Shown here: piece after piece, positions 44,380 through 56,809 of the stretch
Layout of the letters: each line of letters begins with the position of its first letter
How positions within the stretch are numbered: the first letter of the stretch is position 1
NCBI RefSeq assembly: GCF_040802235.1
Contig: NC_133157.1
Location: 87,778,001-87,842,000, forward strand
Direction of reading: 5' to 3'
DNA length: 64,000 bases
From: Manis javanica
Lineage: Eukaryota > Chordata > Mammalia > Pholidota > Manidae
Translations under genes and position numbers: made by a program
Notes under the pieces: model-generated
Told to the model about the DNA's origin: nothing
Seen by the model: only the letters and a program-made list of their open reading frames with translations
Databases searched by the model: none

Positions 44380-44840
44380 CGGTAGGAGCAACATAAAGTG
44401 GATGAATAAATATCTGTAAAAAAGATATAGAAATGGTCAATAAACCCATGGAAAGGTATTTGACCTCACTCAGAATTAATGAAATACAGACTGAAGCAAT
44501 TCTGAGAGCACCACTCATCTCTAAATTTGGCCAGGATTGAAATGTTTACTAGCTCCTGGGTTGATACAGATTAAGTGAAGCATGCGATCTATGGTGGAAG
44601 AAAAATCATGCAGCCATTGCACAGGACAATTTGACAGCATGTATACAACTTGAAAAGGACATGGTTTGACTCAGCATTTCCCTTTATAATCATATAGACA
44701 CAAGTATGCAGGGGCATATACACATTGTTCATAGGAATAAAATACTGCAAACAAGCTAAATGTAAATCAGTAGGGGATTTGTTAACTAAGTCATGGTGAA
44801 TCCACCCAAAAGAATATTGTTCTCAAATCTAACCTCAGAA
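44380..44840 (+). mobile_element. Old L1M ORF2 3' end/3' UTR fragment
   Basis: GAAATGGTCAATAAACCCAT, then GAATTAATGAAATACAGACTG, ATACTGCAAACAAGCTAAATG and CAGTAGGGGATTTGTTAAC, follow the order of old L1 ORF2 C-terminal sequence in plus orientation. Not coding. Confidence 0.7.
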
Positions 44841-47800
44841 TACATGGTGAGGCTGGCCCTGATGGTCAAGTCCTCCACCCGGTTGGCCTGGTTCACGTCT
44901 GTTAACTTGGACTCTGTCTCATCCCGAAACAACAACCCGCCGTCAGCGGGCTGACAAAGTCTAGGGTTCCTGCCAAGTGTCAGTTCTAGATTGACATACC
45001 TTTGCTGAAGTAAAATGTCACCTGGGCAGAGTGCTTTGCCGGACAGGTAGCAGATACTTCTAATGACACCTAGTCCTATCCACGGCCATTTTAATTTCAA
45101 CAAAACTCATGATTCTTTTCTGGGAGACAGGTGCTTCACAATTCAGTATCCATCCAGCCTTTCCCACCACTCTGCTGAGCCTTTCAGACTCCAGTCCTTT
45201 CCCATCTCCTGGGTTCAACATGCAAGGTCAGGCTTTGCCTCCTGACCCCCTTCTCCGTCCTGTGGGTCAGGGCCTGTGCCCTCTCCCACACTGGAACCTT
45301 CCTGCCCACTCCCGCCCACCCCATGTTCTGCTGGCCCAGGCGGGTCCATGACTCCATCCCGGGTGCTCCCATTCCCGCTGTGTTTTCCAAAGGACAGTCG
45401 TGATTATAGGGAAGCCATGTCCTCAGCTGAGCAGCTCTTGTGGAGCCACACCTACACTCATCATCCCTTGCTGTTGCTTTGACCACCTGCCCTGGGCTGG
45501 AGTGGTGGGCTCAGCTGTGCCTGGTGGGTGAAACAGCCAAGTCTTCAGGTTCCCAGGCTGGTGTGGGCCCAGGGCGAACATTTTCTGGGTGGGGCGAGAC
45601 TCTCCCAGGATCAATCTTGTTTTTATCAGAAGCTGTTCTGCAGTGCAACACCTCATTGGCAGGAAGCGAGGCTTGGGCCCATTCTCTCTGAGCAGTTTGC
45701 TACAGACTTTCTTTTTCCTTCTCTCCCTTCCCATCCCAGGACCTTAAGGGCAAACAAAAAACCTGTTTTGCAAAATGTAGCAGATTTATACTGTATCTAC
45801 ATTTGGTGCAATCAGTTGTATGCTGCTTCAGAGATAGTTCTATAGAAAAAGAAAATAGGACCTTAAGCCATAAGTATGATTGGACTCTTCTTTCTGGGAA
45901 AACCTAAATTCTAAGTCCCAGAAAGTGTAGCTGGGGGCAGGCAGGAGGGCGCCGGCTGCTGTGGCTTCACTAGGGTTGAGCCCTCCTGTGTTTGACAAGC
46001 ACAACACAACTAGCTGTGTGCGGAACCCAAGCCACAGGGAACTGCTTCGGGCGCCCACAGGAGGAGTCACAGTATTCTCTGTATTGCATTTTTTTACTAA
46101 TTTTTAATTTTGTTTAGTAAGCTAAGCTGCTGTTTAATGTAGAAAAGTGATGGATTGTAAAAGCATGAATATGCTCATCTTCCTTCAAGAAATGCTATTA
46201 AGAAAAATAAACTTCCCATTTTCTGAGGCATGAAAAAAATAATCTGCCTCCAGCCTCATTTCTGAGTCCTTTTCTCTATCACTCTATTCTCATCCTACCA
46301 GCCCCCCTGCACTTTATACAGTGGTAATGTGGACATGATGGATGACTGGGACACAGCTGCATCTTCCCACCAGCAAGCCCTGAGCACTCAATTTGGACAC
46401 TGTGAAAGCCCAGCCCAGCCTTTTATCCCTGGGGGGACCTCCCTGACTACCTTTCTCAGAAGGGAGCTTTCCTTGAAATATGAGCTCTTCAGAACGTATT
46501 TTCTGTCAGTGAACACAGCCTGCCTTGCAATAGGTCATGTGTGCTCTCCGTGTCCTAGAGATTCCTGGAGAAATGCATTTTCATCAGCATTATCAATTCA
46601 TCCTGTATAGTGCCTGGCACAGTGTTTGCATATACTAGTTGGTTATTTGTTGTGGGGATGGTGGTCGAAGAAATGAACTCAGCACTCTTAGGAAGACATT
46701 TTTTAGCATATCAGAAATCCATACAAGAATATGCATGTTGACAGCTGGAGGCCAGAGGAGGGTCACCTTGGTCCAGTGAAAGGTAGTAATAACCACCTCT
46801 GGGTAGGATTTTCAAGTTTGCAAAGGAACTGTCTGTAATTTTAATCAATAGCCAGGATATCAATGCTCACCTCATTTCATTGCTGAGGTGAGTGGCACAA
46901 GGTCAAATAGCCAATTTGTTACAAAGCAAGAGCAGCTTGTGCAAACTTAGATGCAGCTAGAAATCACCCCTGAGGAGCCTGATCAGTGGTCTAGATGGAA
47001 TCCTTGGAATCTTCATTTTAAGAGCTTCTCAGCAGATTGAGTTGCTGATTACAGCTGAAACACACTGGCAGCCCCCCACCCTTGCATTGGGTGACTTCTC
47101 AGGTGGGAGCCCTGGAAGGGCCTCTCTCCTGTGCGGGGCTCCGCCCAGGACTACATCCATTCTTTGGGGTGAGCCACGCACAGTGTCCCCCTCTCCTGGT
47201 CAGGAGCACTCAGTCTCCCCTTTTGTCAGGCAAAAGGACAGTGACAAGCCACTGACCACGTGGGGCATGCAGGGGAGAAAGGGTTGGGCCACCTTTGGAA
47301 CTCACCTCTGGAGTTCTCCCATGTACATGCCAACGAGCTCCTAAAATGTATTCCCTGCCTCCCTCATCCTCTAATAACTTTTGAGGGCTCCTTGACTCCC
47401 GACTCAGTTCATTTTTAGACCCGAGTTCTCTTATCTACCTAGATCTGTACCTCTGCCAGCCTAACACACCTCCTCTGGTACCCAGAATTAGGATTCACAG
47501 ACTTGCCCTCCTCCTACCTCGCTGTGACTCACAGAGCATAGGCACAGTCTCAGCACAGCACAAACAGCCCCTGCCCACCTCACTGCCCCCACACAAACTG
47601 CTCCACACTTGGCTTGTCACAACTATGTCCCTGGAGCTTTATCATAGCAAAATAGCTATGCAAATAAACTTGAGCTGGTTGGCATCTGCTGAATCTCTGG
47701 GGAAATGCTCATGACATAAATGACCAAGGTATTGGCTCAAAAAGAGGGTCTGCTGTCCATAGTCTCTTGGGATGTTCCTTAGCAGAAACTGTGCCATCAA

Positions 47801-50085
47801 GAAGACATAAAACAAAATATAGGCCCTGGGGGAAAAGGATATAACCAGAGATCCACAGAGGTGCTGAGAAATGTCTACTTTCCTCAGAGGTGGATTTCAG
47901 CTAATGATACAGATGAAGCAAACAGGATTCTAAGGAGAGAATGAGCAGATAGGAAAGGAGCTTTGTTGATATTTAACCTTTTTTCCCCCTACAGAATGAG
48001 CTGTGTTTTTGCATCTTTTTATATTTTTCTCAAAGCTGCAGGCAGACAGCACACCTGTACTGCAGGCAAAACTACCCAGTCTGCAGGATCTTTGTGCTGA
48101 CTTTGTGGGCTGGTATGGGTAGCATTTCCATTATTGGCCGTCTCCAGTGTGCAGGCCCCAAACTCTCAGTCTGGGGTGCGGGCTCAGCACATATGAAGCC
48201 CCTATGGGATGTTCCTTTAGAGCTATCCCATGGGCACCTCCTCTTGTCTTGCTCCTACAGGGATGCCATATCACCGGCCTGTTAAATCAGGAAGGAAAGA
48301 GTGAGCCTGAAAGTGTCAGTGGGAAAGCACTTGGTATCTGATGGCAACTACATTCATTCATTGAGGCTCATCATGAAGTACAGCAGTATAATGTACTGAG
48401 GTTGTACCATCAATAAAATAGTGCATTCTGACAATCTGTGTTGGGCAATGCAGATCCACCCCTGAACCAACTTCCCCTCTGCCCTCACAACAGGGAACAG
48501 GAAGAAGCTAAGGTTTCCTGTGTGGTCTGGGGCTGCACCTCCTGAGGATGCCAGTGCCAAGTCTTTCTGTTACCTCATATTTCAGATTACTTGCCTTGAT
48601 CCCTTTGTTAGATGCTTTTATGTCTAAGTAAACGTTGTCCTCTGCTGTTTTTTTGCCTTTATTGCAGTAGCACATATACACATCTGGCATTGGTTGCCAC
48701 CTGCCAAGTAATCTAAATGTACAGTGTGTAAATGGACACATTGTTAATTCAAAGGGCAAACTGGCAATGAGAACTGCCGGAAATCATAAAAGAAAAGAAT
48801 CATTGATTTTGCTATAGTATTGTTGGAACTGGAGGCAAAGTTTTAAGATTGTCCAGAAATAAAGGAACTATCCTCTGCGTGACACCTCCGAGCTCCCAGA
48901 AGCCCTACCCTTTCTAGAGCTGCAAAGGCTGAAGTGTGAGGCTAACTGGAGTGGCATCTCTCTCTCTCGTTATCAAAGTTTATGTAAATTATACAAAACC
49001 CTATGATATTGGTTTATCTACTATCTTCCTAATGGACTAATATACAAATAATATGCTCATGTTCCAGGGAACTCATTTAATTGCCAACTATTTCATTTTA
49101 ATTTCCAAGAATGCTAGCAAAAGTTGCATGTTTATACTGTTGGTGAACACAGCAGAATGTATAGGGACAGAGCTTTTCATGGTCCATTATGCAGAAAAAT
49201 TTGTAAACAAGGTGTTTTGATGAAACATTTATACACATAAAACAGTTGGTAACTGTGAAGTATAGACTCAAAGGCTCTTCCGCTCTGACTCCTTCTGGCC
49301 AAGGCCCTCCCCTATTTAAGGGCCTGAACAGAAGGGGGTCTTGTCCCTAGAGGGGAGTTGTGTCAGCAGAAACAGATGAAAATATGAAATCTGTAGCTTT
49401 TCAGTTAGAATAAAATCTGTTGCTCTGGATAATACAGAAGGATTTAAAGTTAGTGTGTTTTTCACACACCATAAGAGCATCAGCTTTAAAACTTAACAGA
49501 GGCACTAGTCCCCCACCACTGAAGAGAGGGGCAGGTGTCGTGCTGCCTATATCAGTCCTGGGCTCCAGGCACCTTGTGCTGAGCAAGGAGCTCTGTGCCC
49601 AGCTCTCTCAGAGAGGAGGGCAGATCAAGATCAAAGGGTTCTGTGCAGGGTTTTGAAAGCCCTTCTCTTCCTTTACCTGGTGATTCAGAGAAAAATCCTC
49701 CATTCTAGGATGGAAAGTGGTAAAACATAAAATGGTAAAGAAAGGTAAAGTAGTAAAAAAACATCTAAGATTAGAAATCTGTTTATACACTGTGCACATT
49801 ACCAGGAAAAAGAGCAGGTTGCACAATGCTGAATATGGAAGCATTAAGAGTAGAAAACTCATCATGTCCACCAGGTTGGCCGTCAGTACACATCCAGGAA
49901 ATAGGGGCCACAGTTAAACATCTACGGTTTGTATCTCAGAGAGCAGCCTGTGCCCTTGGCCAGGAACACAGACACTAGAAGACAGGTAGCATTCTTCCTC
50001 GGGCCTCCCTGTCTCGTCTCCCTCTACCTGCTGTGCTGGTGGGCAGACCACAGCACTGGCATGAATCATTGAGACAGGGACTGTA
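44841..50085. other. Long intergenic stretch without a recognised gene
   Basis: I found no exon, RNA gene or clear repeat here apart from a weak MIR-like phrase near 46.86-46.93 kb (GCACAAGGTCAAATAGCC). Short frames at 45.1-45.9, 47.0-47.3 and 48.1-48.8 kb have no recognisable product. Confidence 0.45.
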
Positions 50086-50089
50086 GGCT

Positions 50090-50715
50090 TGGACAGAGTA
50101 GGGTGAGGGCCTCTGGGGGAAAAAAAACAAGATAATACATTGTGGGATTTACTTTGGTCTGCTGGGGAGACCAGCTTATTTTTCTGACTTTACCCAGGTG
50201 CTGCTTTTCCTCCTCCAGCCCTAACCAAGTGATTTGCAACCTGGGCAATAGATATAGCAAGCAAGCCCAAAACAATGTAGTAAAAACAGGAAGGATTCCA
50301 TCTTGAAAATAAGATTGCATTTTAAAACCCAGTTAGTTAAAAAGTAAGTTTCTTAACATACTCTTTAACAAACAGACAATAACTCAGCCCACCTTGGGAG
50401 CAAAGCAGACAGTCTCCAGTGATATGCTTCCAGACCAGGAAACTGCTATCCTGGGAGGAAATCGGAGCAGTAAATTTCTTGTAAATAACCCAGAAGACTA
50501 ATAAGAAACTTAATGTCTCTTCAAAGATAAACATTTTGAGACCACTTAGAAGGTGTGCACCCCTAGCCCTTTGTCTCTCAACCACCTGTAAATCCCCTAA
50601 ACAATACACCACCCCCGGGACTCTTTTGTCCCCTCCTGGCATGACCCAGGAGATCTGTCCTCTCACTTTATCTGTAAATAAAAGTCTCTCACTTGCTCTC
50701 CTAAAAAAATAAATG
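50090..50715 (+). mobile_element. LTR-family copy ending in a poly(A) tail
   Basis: This follows the 37.3-37.9 kb LTR (reverse complement) along its length: CCCTAACCAAGTGATTTGCA, CTGCTATCCTGGGAGG, TGCACCCCTAGCCCTTTG, GTCCCCTCCTGGCATGAC, then AATAAAAGTCTCTCACTTGC, TCTCCT. At that point, the RNA cleavage site, it changes to an A-rich tail (AAAAAAATAAATGAATAAAT). U5 is missing, as for reverse-transcribed polyadenylated RNA. The 5' end is uncertain (about 50.05-50.1 kb) and no target duplication was matched. Confidence 0.75.
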
Positions 50716-50719
50716 AATA

Positions 50720-51950
50720 AATACAAATCAATACACCATCATCAAAAAATGATGGGGGAAAAAAACACATGATCATCTAAATTGATGCAGAAAAAGTATT
50801 TGGCAATATTCATCATTTTCATGATAAAAACATTCAATATAATAGGAATAGAAGGAAACTATCTCCATATAATTAAATGCCATATATAAAAAACCCACAG
50901 CAAAGATGACACACAACAGTGAAAGACTGAAAGCTTTCTAAGATCAGGAACAAGGCAAGGATGCCCACTCTCACCACTGTTATTCAACATAGTACTGGAA
51001 GTTCTAGCCAGAACAGTCAGACAAGAATAAAAAATAAAAGGTATGCAAATCAGAAGAAAGAGGTAAAATTGTCTGTTTGCAAATAGTATAATCTTATGTA
51101 TAGAAAATTCTAAAGACTACAACAATGAATTGTGAGCACTAATAAACAAATTCAGTAAACTTGCAGGATATAAAATCAAGATACAGAAACCAGTTACATT
51201 TCTATACAACTGAAAAAATAAAATAACCCCACTTACAACAGCATCAAAAACAACAAAATACTTAGGAATAAATTTAACCAAGGAGATGGAAGATCTGTAC
51301 TCTGAAAACTGTAAGACTGGTGAAAGAATTTGAAGACATAAATAAAGGGAGAGATACTCCATGTTAATGGATCAGAAGAATTAACATTGTTAAAATGTCC
51401 ACACGACCCAAGGCCATTTGTACATTCAATGCTTTCCCTATCAAAATTCCAACGGCATTTTTCACAGAAGAAACACCTAAAATTTATATGGAGTCACAGA
51501 CCCCAAACAGCCAACGCAATCTTGAGAAAGGAGAACAAAGCTGGAGGCATCACACTTCCTGATTTCAAACTTTATTACAAAGCTATAGTGATCAAAACTG
51601 TATGGCAGTGGCATAGAAAGATACATAGATGAAACAGAGTAGAGCTCAGAAATAAACCCACAAATATAGTCAATTAAGATTTGACAAAGGAGCTAAGAAT
51701 ACCCAATGCACAAAGAATAAACAGTGTTGGGAAAACTGGACAATCACATTCAGAAGAAAAATGTTGAACCCTTATACCACCCACAAAAATTAAGTACGAA
51801 TGGATTACAGACTTAAACAACCTGAAACTGTAAAACTCCTAGAAGAAAACATAGGAAAAAAATAGTCTTCACATAGTCTTGGGAACAGTTTTTTATTAAT
51901 ATGACACCAAAAGCACAAACAACAAAAGCAAAGATAAAAATGTAGGGTAG
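50720..51950 (+). mobile_element. Old L1 ORF2 fragment (RT to C-domain)
   Basis: Plus-strand ORF2 order is clear: ATCTAAATTGATGCAGAAAA (AEKAF block), CAAGGCAAGGATGCCCACTC (RQGCPLS), TTTGCAAATAGTATAATC (decayed FADD), then a frame at 51387-51632 with [20 protein letters not shown] and [17 protein letters not shown]. Stops and frameshifts abound. Confidence 0.85.
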
Positions 51951-51954
51951 TATG

Positions 51955-52215
51955 GGCATTTTAACAAGTCCTCTGATAGATGAATGTGAAATGTTTTTCT
52001 GTACTACCAGTACCTTTAATATCCCTCATCAATTGTACTTTTCCGCATATAGGTTTTTCACCTCTTTGGTCAAATTTAGTCCTAAATATTTAAAGTCTTT
52101 GCACTGAAATTGAGCATGGGATTTTTTTTATTTATTTCCTTTTTGAGTAATTTGGTGCTTTTGTTTTAGACACATGACTGATTTCTATATGTTGATTTTG
52201 TATCATGCAAGTTTT
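51955..52215 (-). mobile_element. Old L1 ORF2 fragment, opposite strand
   Basis: The plus strand TTTCACCTCTTTGGTCAAAT, TAGTCCTAAATATTTA and ACTGATTTCTATATGTTGAT, TTTGTATCATGCAA is the reverse complement of the segment after the RT motif. It sits head to head with the plus-strand L1 fragment. Confidence 0.7.
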
Positions 52216-52499
52216 CCGTAGGGGTGTGTGTCATATCAGGTCCTCTCCTTACCTTGGGGTATTTGTAGCAGCGCGTCAATACACCCACATCCCCACATCC
52301 CCCTACCTACGCGTGCACACGAACGCGTATATATATGCAGGGGTGTATAGACATATCAATACATATGTAATGTATAAATTTCACCCCAATGTGCAAAACT
52401 GGTCAGGATTCTATTGTACATGACTGTGAGTCATTCTGAAATGGAAATGCAATCGGCATTCTAAGAGCTGTTTTCCTGAATGACAATCCCAGGTCATCC

Positions 52500-53200
52500 G
52501 TCTTGACCGGTGGAGCTGGCAGAGGGGACGCAAGGGCATCCAGTGATGACCGGGCACGACCTGAGTAGCTCTGACTTTTCTTCCCTGTCACCAAAGCCCG
52601 CATGGGACCACCTGCCAGAAGACTCAGCCCGCAGTTTCCCAACATCCCCGCCCCAGGTAGGAGGCACAGGTCAACAACTGTCCCCGCAAAGGCCTCGGCA
52701 TTCTGCTTTCCCGCGCAGTGCGCAAGCGCCAGGAGGCGGTGCCCAGCATCCGGCCGCCCCACCCCCAGGCGCGCAGACGTCCGTATGCCGCGCCGCGCAC
52801 TGAGTGACCCGCTTGCATTCGGGAAGGAGGCCGGAGAGGCTGGGTATGGCGGCTTTCGCTGAGCCTTGGATGCTGGTGGAGCTGGTCCAGGTGCTCTACG
52901 AGGTGAGCTCGTGGCTCGCGGCCACACCCGGCCCCGGGAGCGTGGACGGTGTGCGTGACTGTGTTCGGAGGCTTGGGCGGGCCTGGCCCGGTCCCTCGGC
53001 GCCCGTCTCCGGAAGGACTCGCGGGCGCACACCGCCCCGGCCGCTGAGCGTGGGGAGGAACCGACGAGAGCCAGAGCCGAGGGTCTCGGTTTGAGTCCCG
53101 GCGAGCGGGGAGTTCCCTCCGTGCCTGTCCCGGCGCGAAAGGAGCGCGTGGAAGAGGGCGCAGGGGAGAGGCTGGTCCTCAGAAACCAGAGTAGGAGCTG
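52500..53200. promoter_or_regulatory. CpG island promoter of the SPTLC1-like gene
   Basis: About 0.7 kb of GC-rich, CpG-dense sequence (for example CGCGCAGACGTCCGTATGCC and GCCGCGCCGCGCACTGAGTG at 52.77-52.81 kb) surrounds the exon at 52846, in an otherwise AT-rich, CpG-poor region. No TATA box is evident, as usual for housekeeping promoters. A CRE-like GACGTC lies at about 52776. Confidence 0.82.
52846..52902 (+). CDS. SPTLC1: SPTLC1 exon 1, coding part (19 codons)
   Basis: The ATG at 52846 (G at -3 and +4) opens MAAFAEPWMLVELVQVLYE, then the donor GTGAGC follows. The human SPTLC1 N-terminus has the same W-LVE-VQ-LYE framework and its first coding exon is also 57 nt. SPTLC1 is the long-chain base subunit of ER serine palmitoyltransferase, the first enzyme of sphingolipid synthesis; this stretch precedes its first membrane helix. 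By my count 12 of 19 residues match human, low for this conserved region. Exon 2 is not seen in the remaining 11 kb. It could be a diverged paralogue or pseudo-exon. Confidence 0.68.
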
Positions 53201-53385
53201 TTGATGAAACGGTGTGGTGGAAACAGCGGGAGATCTGAGTCTGGAAAGACCCTCGGGAAGTCGGGGCCTTGGAACTGTGCGGCAGGAACCAGGGGACAGA
53301 ATTGCGATCCGTTAGCGTTTGTTTTTGTCGGGGCGTGAGATGAGAAAAGAAACCAGATGGGAAACTGCGTTTATTGTTCTCCAGG
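53200..53385. other. Start of SPTLC1-like intron 1
   Basis: Non-coding sequence between the CpG island and the first L1 fragment; no element recognised. Confidence 0.4.
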
Positions 53386-53389
53386 TATT

Positions 53390-53697
53390 TTTTTATATCC
53401 TTTGATTTCTTCCTTAATCCATCGGTTATTCAGTAGCGTGTTGTTCGGCCTCCACATGTTTGTGTTTTTTTCCAATTTTTTCTTGTTAACGATTTCTATT
53501 TTCATAATTTGGGGGGAAAAGATGCTTGATGACTTAAGCTTTCTTAAATTTGCTCTCTTGCTTTGTGGCCTTACATGTCATCTGTCATGAACAGTGTTGC
53601 ATGTGTCCTTGAGAAGAAGGTGCTTTCTGCTGTTTGCTCTGGATGTTCTGTTTGTATATGTTAAGTTCATCTAGTCTAATGTGTTCAAAACCCATTT
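53390..53697 (-). mobile_element. L1 fragment, endonuclease-RT linker region
   Basis: The plus strand AATCCATCGGTTATTCAGTAG, then GTGTTGTTCGGCCTCCACAT, parallels 29.56-29.62 kb, and the sequence to 53697 parallels up to about 29.86 kb. Non-coding in its present state. Confidence 0.75.
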
Positions 53698-54930
53698 TCT
53701 GTATCCTGCAACTTTGCTGAATTCAGTTATTCTAGTAGTTTTTGGTGGATTCTTCAGGTTTTTTTAATGTTTAATATCATGTCAGCTGCACATAGAGACA
53801 GTTTAACTTCTTTCTTACCAGTTTGGATGTCTTTTACCTCTTTTTGCTTGTGGCTTTGATGGCTGTGGCTAGGCCCTCCAGAACTATGTTTAATAAAAGT
53901 GGGCAGAGGGGGCATCCTTGTTTTCTTCCCATTCTCAGAGAAAAGCTTTCAGCTTTTCAATGTTAAGTATAATGTTAGCTGTGGGTTTGTCATATATGGC
54001 TTTTATTATGTTGAGGTACTTGTCCTCTACACCTATTTCGTTGAGAGTTTTTATCATGAGTCGAGGTCGAATTTTGTCACATGCTTTTTCAGCATCTATG
54101 GAGATGATTTTGTGATTTTTGTCCTCCTTTTTGTGTATGCGGTGGATGATGGTGGATTTTTGAATGTTGAAGCATCCTTGCATCCCTGGAATAAATCCCA
54201 CTTGGTCATGATGGATGATGTATTTGGCTTGCTAATATTTTGTTGAGGGTATTTGCATCTGTGTTTATCAGGGATATTGGTCTGTAATTTTCTTTTTTTG
54301 TGGTGTCTTTGCCTGGTTTTGGTATTAGAGCGATGCTGACCTCATAGTTTGGAATTCCCTTCTCGTCTCCTTTTTGGAATACTTTGAGACGAAGGTGTAT
54401 TAGCTCTTTAAATGTTTGGTAGAATTTGGCTGTGAAGCCATCTGGACCTCCACTTTTGTTTTTTGGGAGTCTTTTGATCACCAGTTCAATTTCATTGCTG
54501 GTAATTTGGTCTGTTCAGATTTTCTGTTTCTTCCTGGGTCAGTCTTGGAAAGTTGTATTTTTCTAGGAAGTTGTCCATTTCTTCTAGGTTGTCCAATTTA
54601 TTGGCATATAATTTTTTTGTAGTATTCTCTGATAATTCTTTATACTTCTGTGGTATCCATTGTGATTATTCCATCTTCATTTCTTGTTCTGTTTGTGTGT
54701 GTACACTCCTTTTTTCTTGATAAATCTGGCTAGGGGTTTATCTTTTTTTTAATTTTCTCAAAGAACCAGCTCCTGGTTTCATTGATTTGTTTTTGTATTG
54801 TTTTATTCATCTCTATTTTATTTATTTCTGCTCTGATCTTTATTATGTCCCCCTTCTACTGACTTTGGGGTTCATTTGTTCTAATTTTTCTAGTCTCTTT
54901 TTCCATTATGATTTTATTAATGTCGAGAAG
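53698..54930 (-). mobile_element. L1 fragment, RT region
   Basis: From TATCCTGCAACTTTGCTGAA at 53698 onward it parallels 28.16-29.37 kb in order. An open piece at 54201-53935 holds the [12 protein letters not shown] and [10 protein letters not shown] blocks, and 54481-54206 holds [20 protein letters not shown] and [20 protein letters not shown]. It lies in the same orientation as the previous fragment but in reversed element order, so it is a separate piece. Confidence 0.85.
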
Positions 54931-54934
54931 GTCA

Positions 54935-55355
54935 AATTTACCCAGGAGGAGGCCCTCTTCCTTCCGCCATGCCTGTGGCATGTGGTGTCCTTGTGAGTAC
55001 GTGGGCACAGCCCACATGGTCACTCACACTACCTGGTGAGGTCACTGTGCTTCTTGGCACTTACCCCAGCTCTTGGTCTTTGCTGGTCTTGCTTCATGAT
55101 AAGAACTTAGAAACCATGAGCTGGGGACAGCTTTCTTCCCACAAGCAAATTTACACACTTGGGTTCATGTGTGCTAGATAGGTTGTGAGGAGGACAAAGT
55201 GAGGGCTGCTGCAGCCTGTTCAGCTGGGTACCACTGTCAGAAGCTCCTGTCTGTAGCCCAGGCCACCGTCAGCTCATTGGGCTTTTAAGTGACTCTTTTA
55301 ATTTTAGCTCTGGCATTTACTTTTGTTTCCTCTTTCCCTTTTTAACACCATAACC
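54935..55355. other. Unassigned intronic/intergenic sequence
   Basis: No exon or repeat recognised. Confidence 0.4.
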
Positions 55356-55359
55356 AGAA

Positions 55360-55945
55360 TAATCTTTTTCAAAAATGCTCATCTGGTTGTGTCAGACTCC
55401 ATATAAGAGCTTCCATTGTTCCTAAAATAAACTTTATTGATTTTTTACTTACTATGATTTTGTTTGTTCTGGACCCCCTCTTCAGGCTCATTTTGTGCCA
55501 TTCTCCCTCAGGGGGTCATTCTGTGGCCTTACAGCCTTGAATGCATTTCCTCTACCTCATGGCCTTGTATGTGCTCATCCTGAGCCTAGAATGTTGCTTC
55601 TCATCTCATCTGCTTAATGCCAGCTCATCCTGCTCTCCCCACACTGAAACCACCTTTGCAGGAAAGCTTCCGCCAGCCCCTCCAACCAGACAAGACCCTG
55701 CTGCATGTGGAGAAATCTTACAGAGCAGTTCGGTGTCCTTGTGAACCCTGGGCCACATGGGCACTCATTCTGCCTGTCAAAGCCCCTCTGCTTCTCAAGC
55801 CTCCCTGCATGTGTGCACACACCCCCTCTGCTCTCTTGCCTCAAATTCCCTGGACTGCTTCTCTTGTAGCACTTCCACGGTTTATACTAGTTCATGGCCT
55901 AGGATCGCATCTGCTCAGTAGTGCTCCACGACCACCTGCTCAGTA
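55360..55945 (+). repeat. L2 fragment
   Basis: CTTCCATTGTTCCTAAAATAAA, GCCTTGAATGCATTTCCTC, CTTTGCAGGAAAGCTTCCGC and the terminal CTGCTCAGTAAATGAGTGAA follow L2 in plus orientation to its 3' end. The short frames in it are incidental. Confidence 0.7.
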
Positions 55946-56805
55946 AATGAGTGAACAGGGACTGGTGCCCAGAGTGGATCCAGGTGACCAGGTTTCAGAG
56001 CCCAGTGTACTGCTGCCCCTTTGCTGCCCTCCTGCCTCTCACTCTTTGCTGGGCTGCCTCCTAGTGCAGCAAGCTCAAGCATCCTACTTCTCTGGGCTTT
56101 GGGGCACATGTGGCCCGTTCTTCCCCATATCTCTGCAACAGCCTGGGAACGCTCCAGCACATGTCCTGGATTGTTTCCCATTGTGTATGAAGTCGAATGT
56201 TTTCATTAATTTTTTTGCACATCGTTAAAAGACAAATAGACTCATTGCAATTTTAACAGTTGGTGATTTAAACAGTGTTCCTAGGTTTTTAATAAAAGCA
56301 TTGTTACAGACAACTACAGTGTCATCCTCTATAGCTTTATATAAGTATCTCAGCCTAAATTTCTTTTTGAGCTTAAGTCCAGAGAAGTTTCCTGTCACAG
56401 TTGCACTTGTGTGCTTCCTTTGTCAGGTAATAAATACTATACTGGCCTTTTGGTTTTAACTGCTAGGAAGCCGAGGCCAAATTCATTTCATATTGTATAC
56501 CCTGTGTTATAGAACTTAGTCTCTAATGTCTCATTAGCCAAGGTCTTCTGTTGCACATAATTTTAAATATTCTGCCTGAAATTCATTTGAAAGTAGGAAT
56601 GCTAGAGGTGAAAATGGGATTTAGTAAATTGTTGATAAATTGTTGTTTTGTTAAAGTCATCAGTCATAGACAGTATGTCCAGGGCTTCTTTTCTTCCTTT
56701 TGTAGTAAACTGTTTAAATGCTTTGCCAGAGGTGGGTCTCTGTGCAGTGGTCGCTCATGAACTCAGGTCTGTCCTACCAAGTCTATGTTCATATTAATTC
56801 ATGAA
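55946..56805. other. Unassigned intronic/intergenic sequence
   Basis: No exon or repeat that I can name. Confidence 0.4.
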
Positions 56806-56809
56806 CCTT

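Noticed and set aside
52403-53032. 209-codon minus-strand open frame across the CpG island, possibly a divergent gene
   Set aside because: It is explained by GC-rich composition and overlaps the SPTLC1-like exon; no known motif. A divergent non-coding transcript cannot be excluded.
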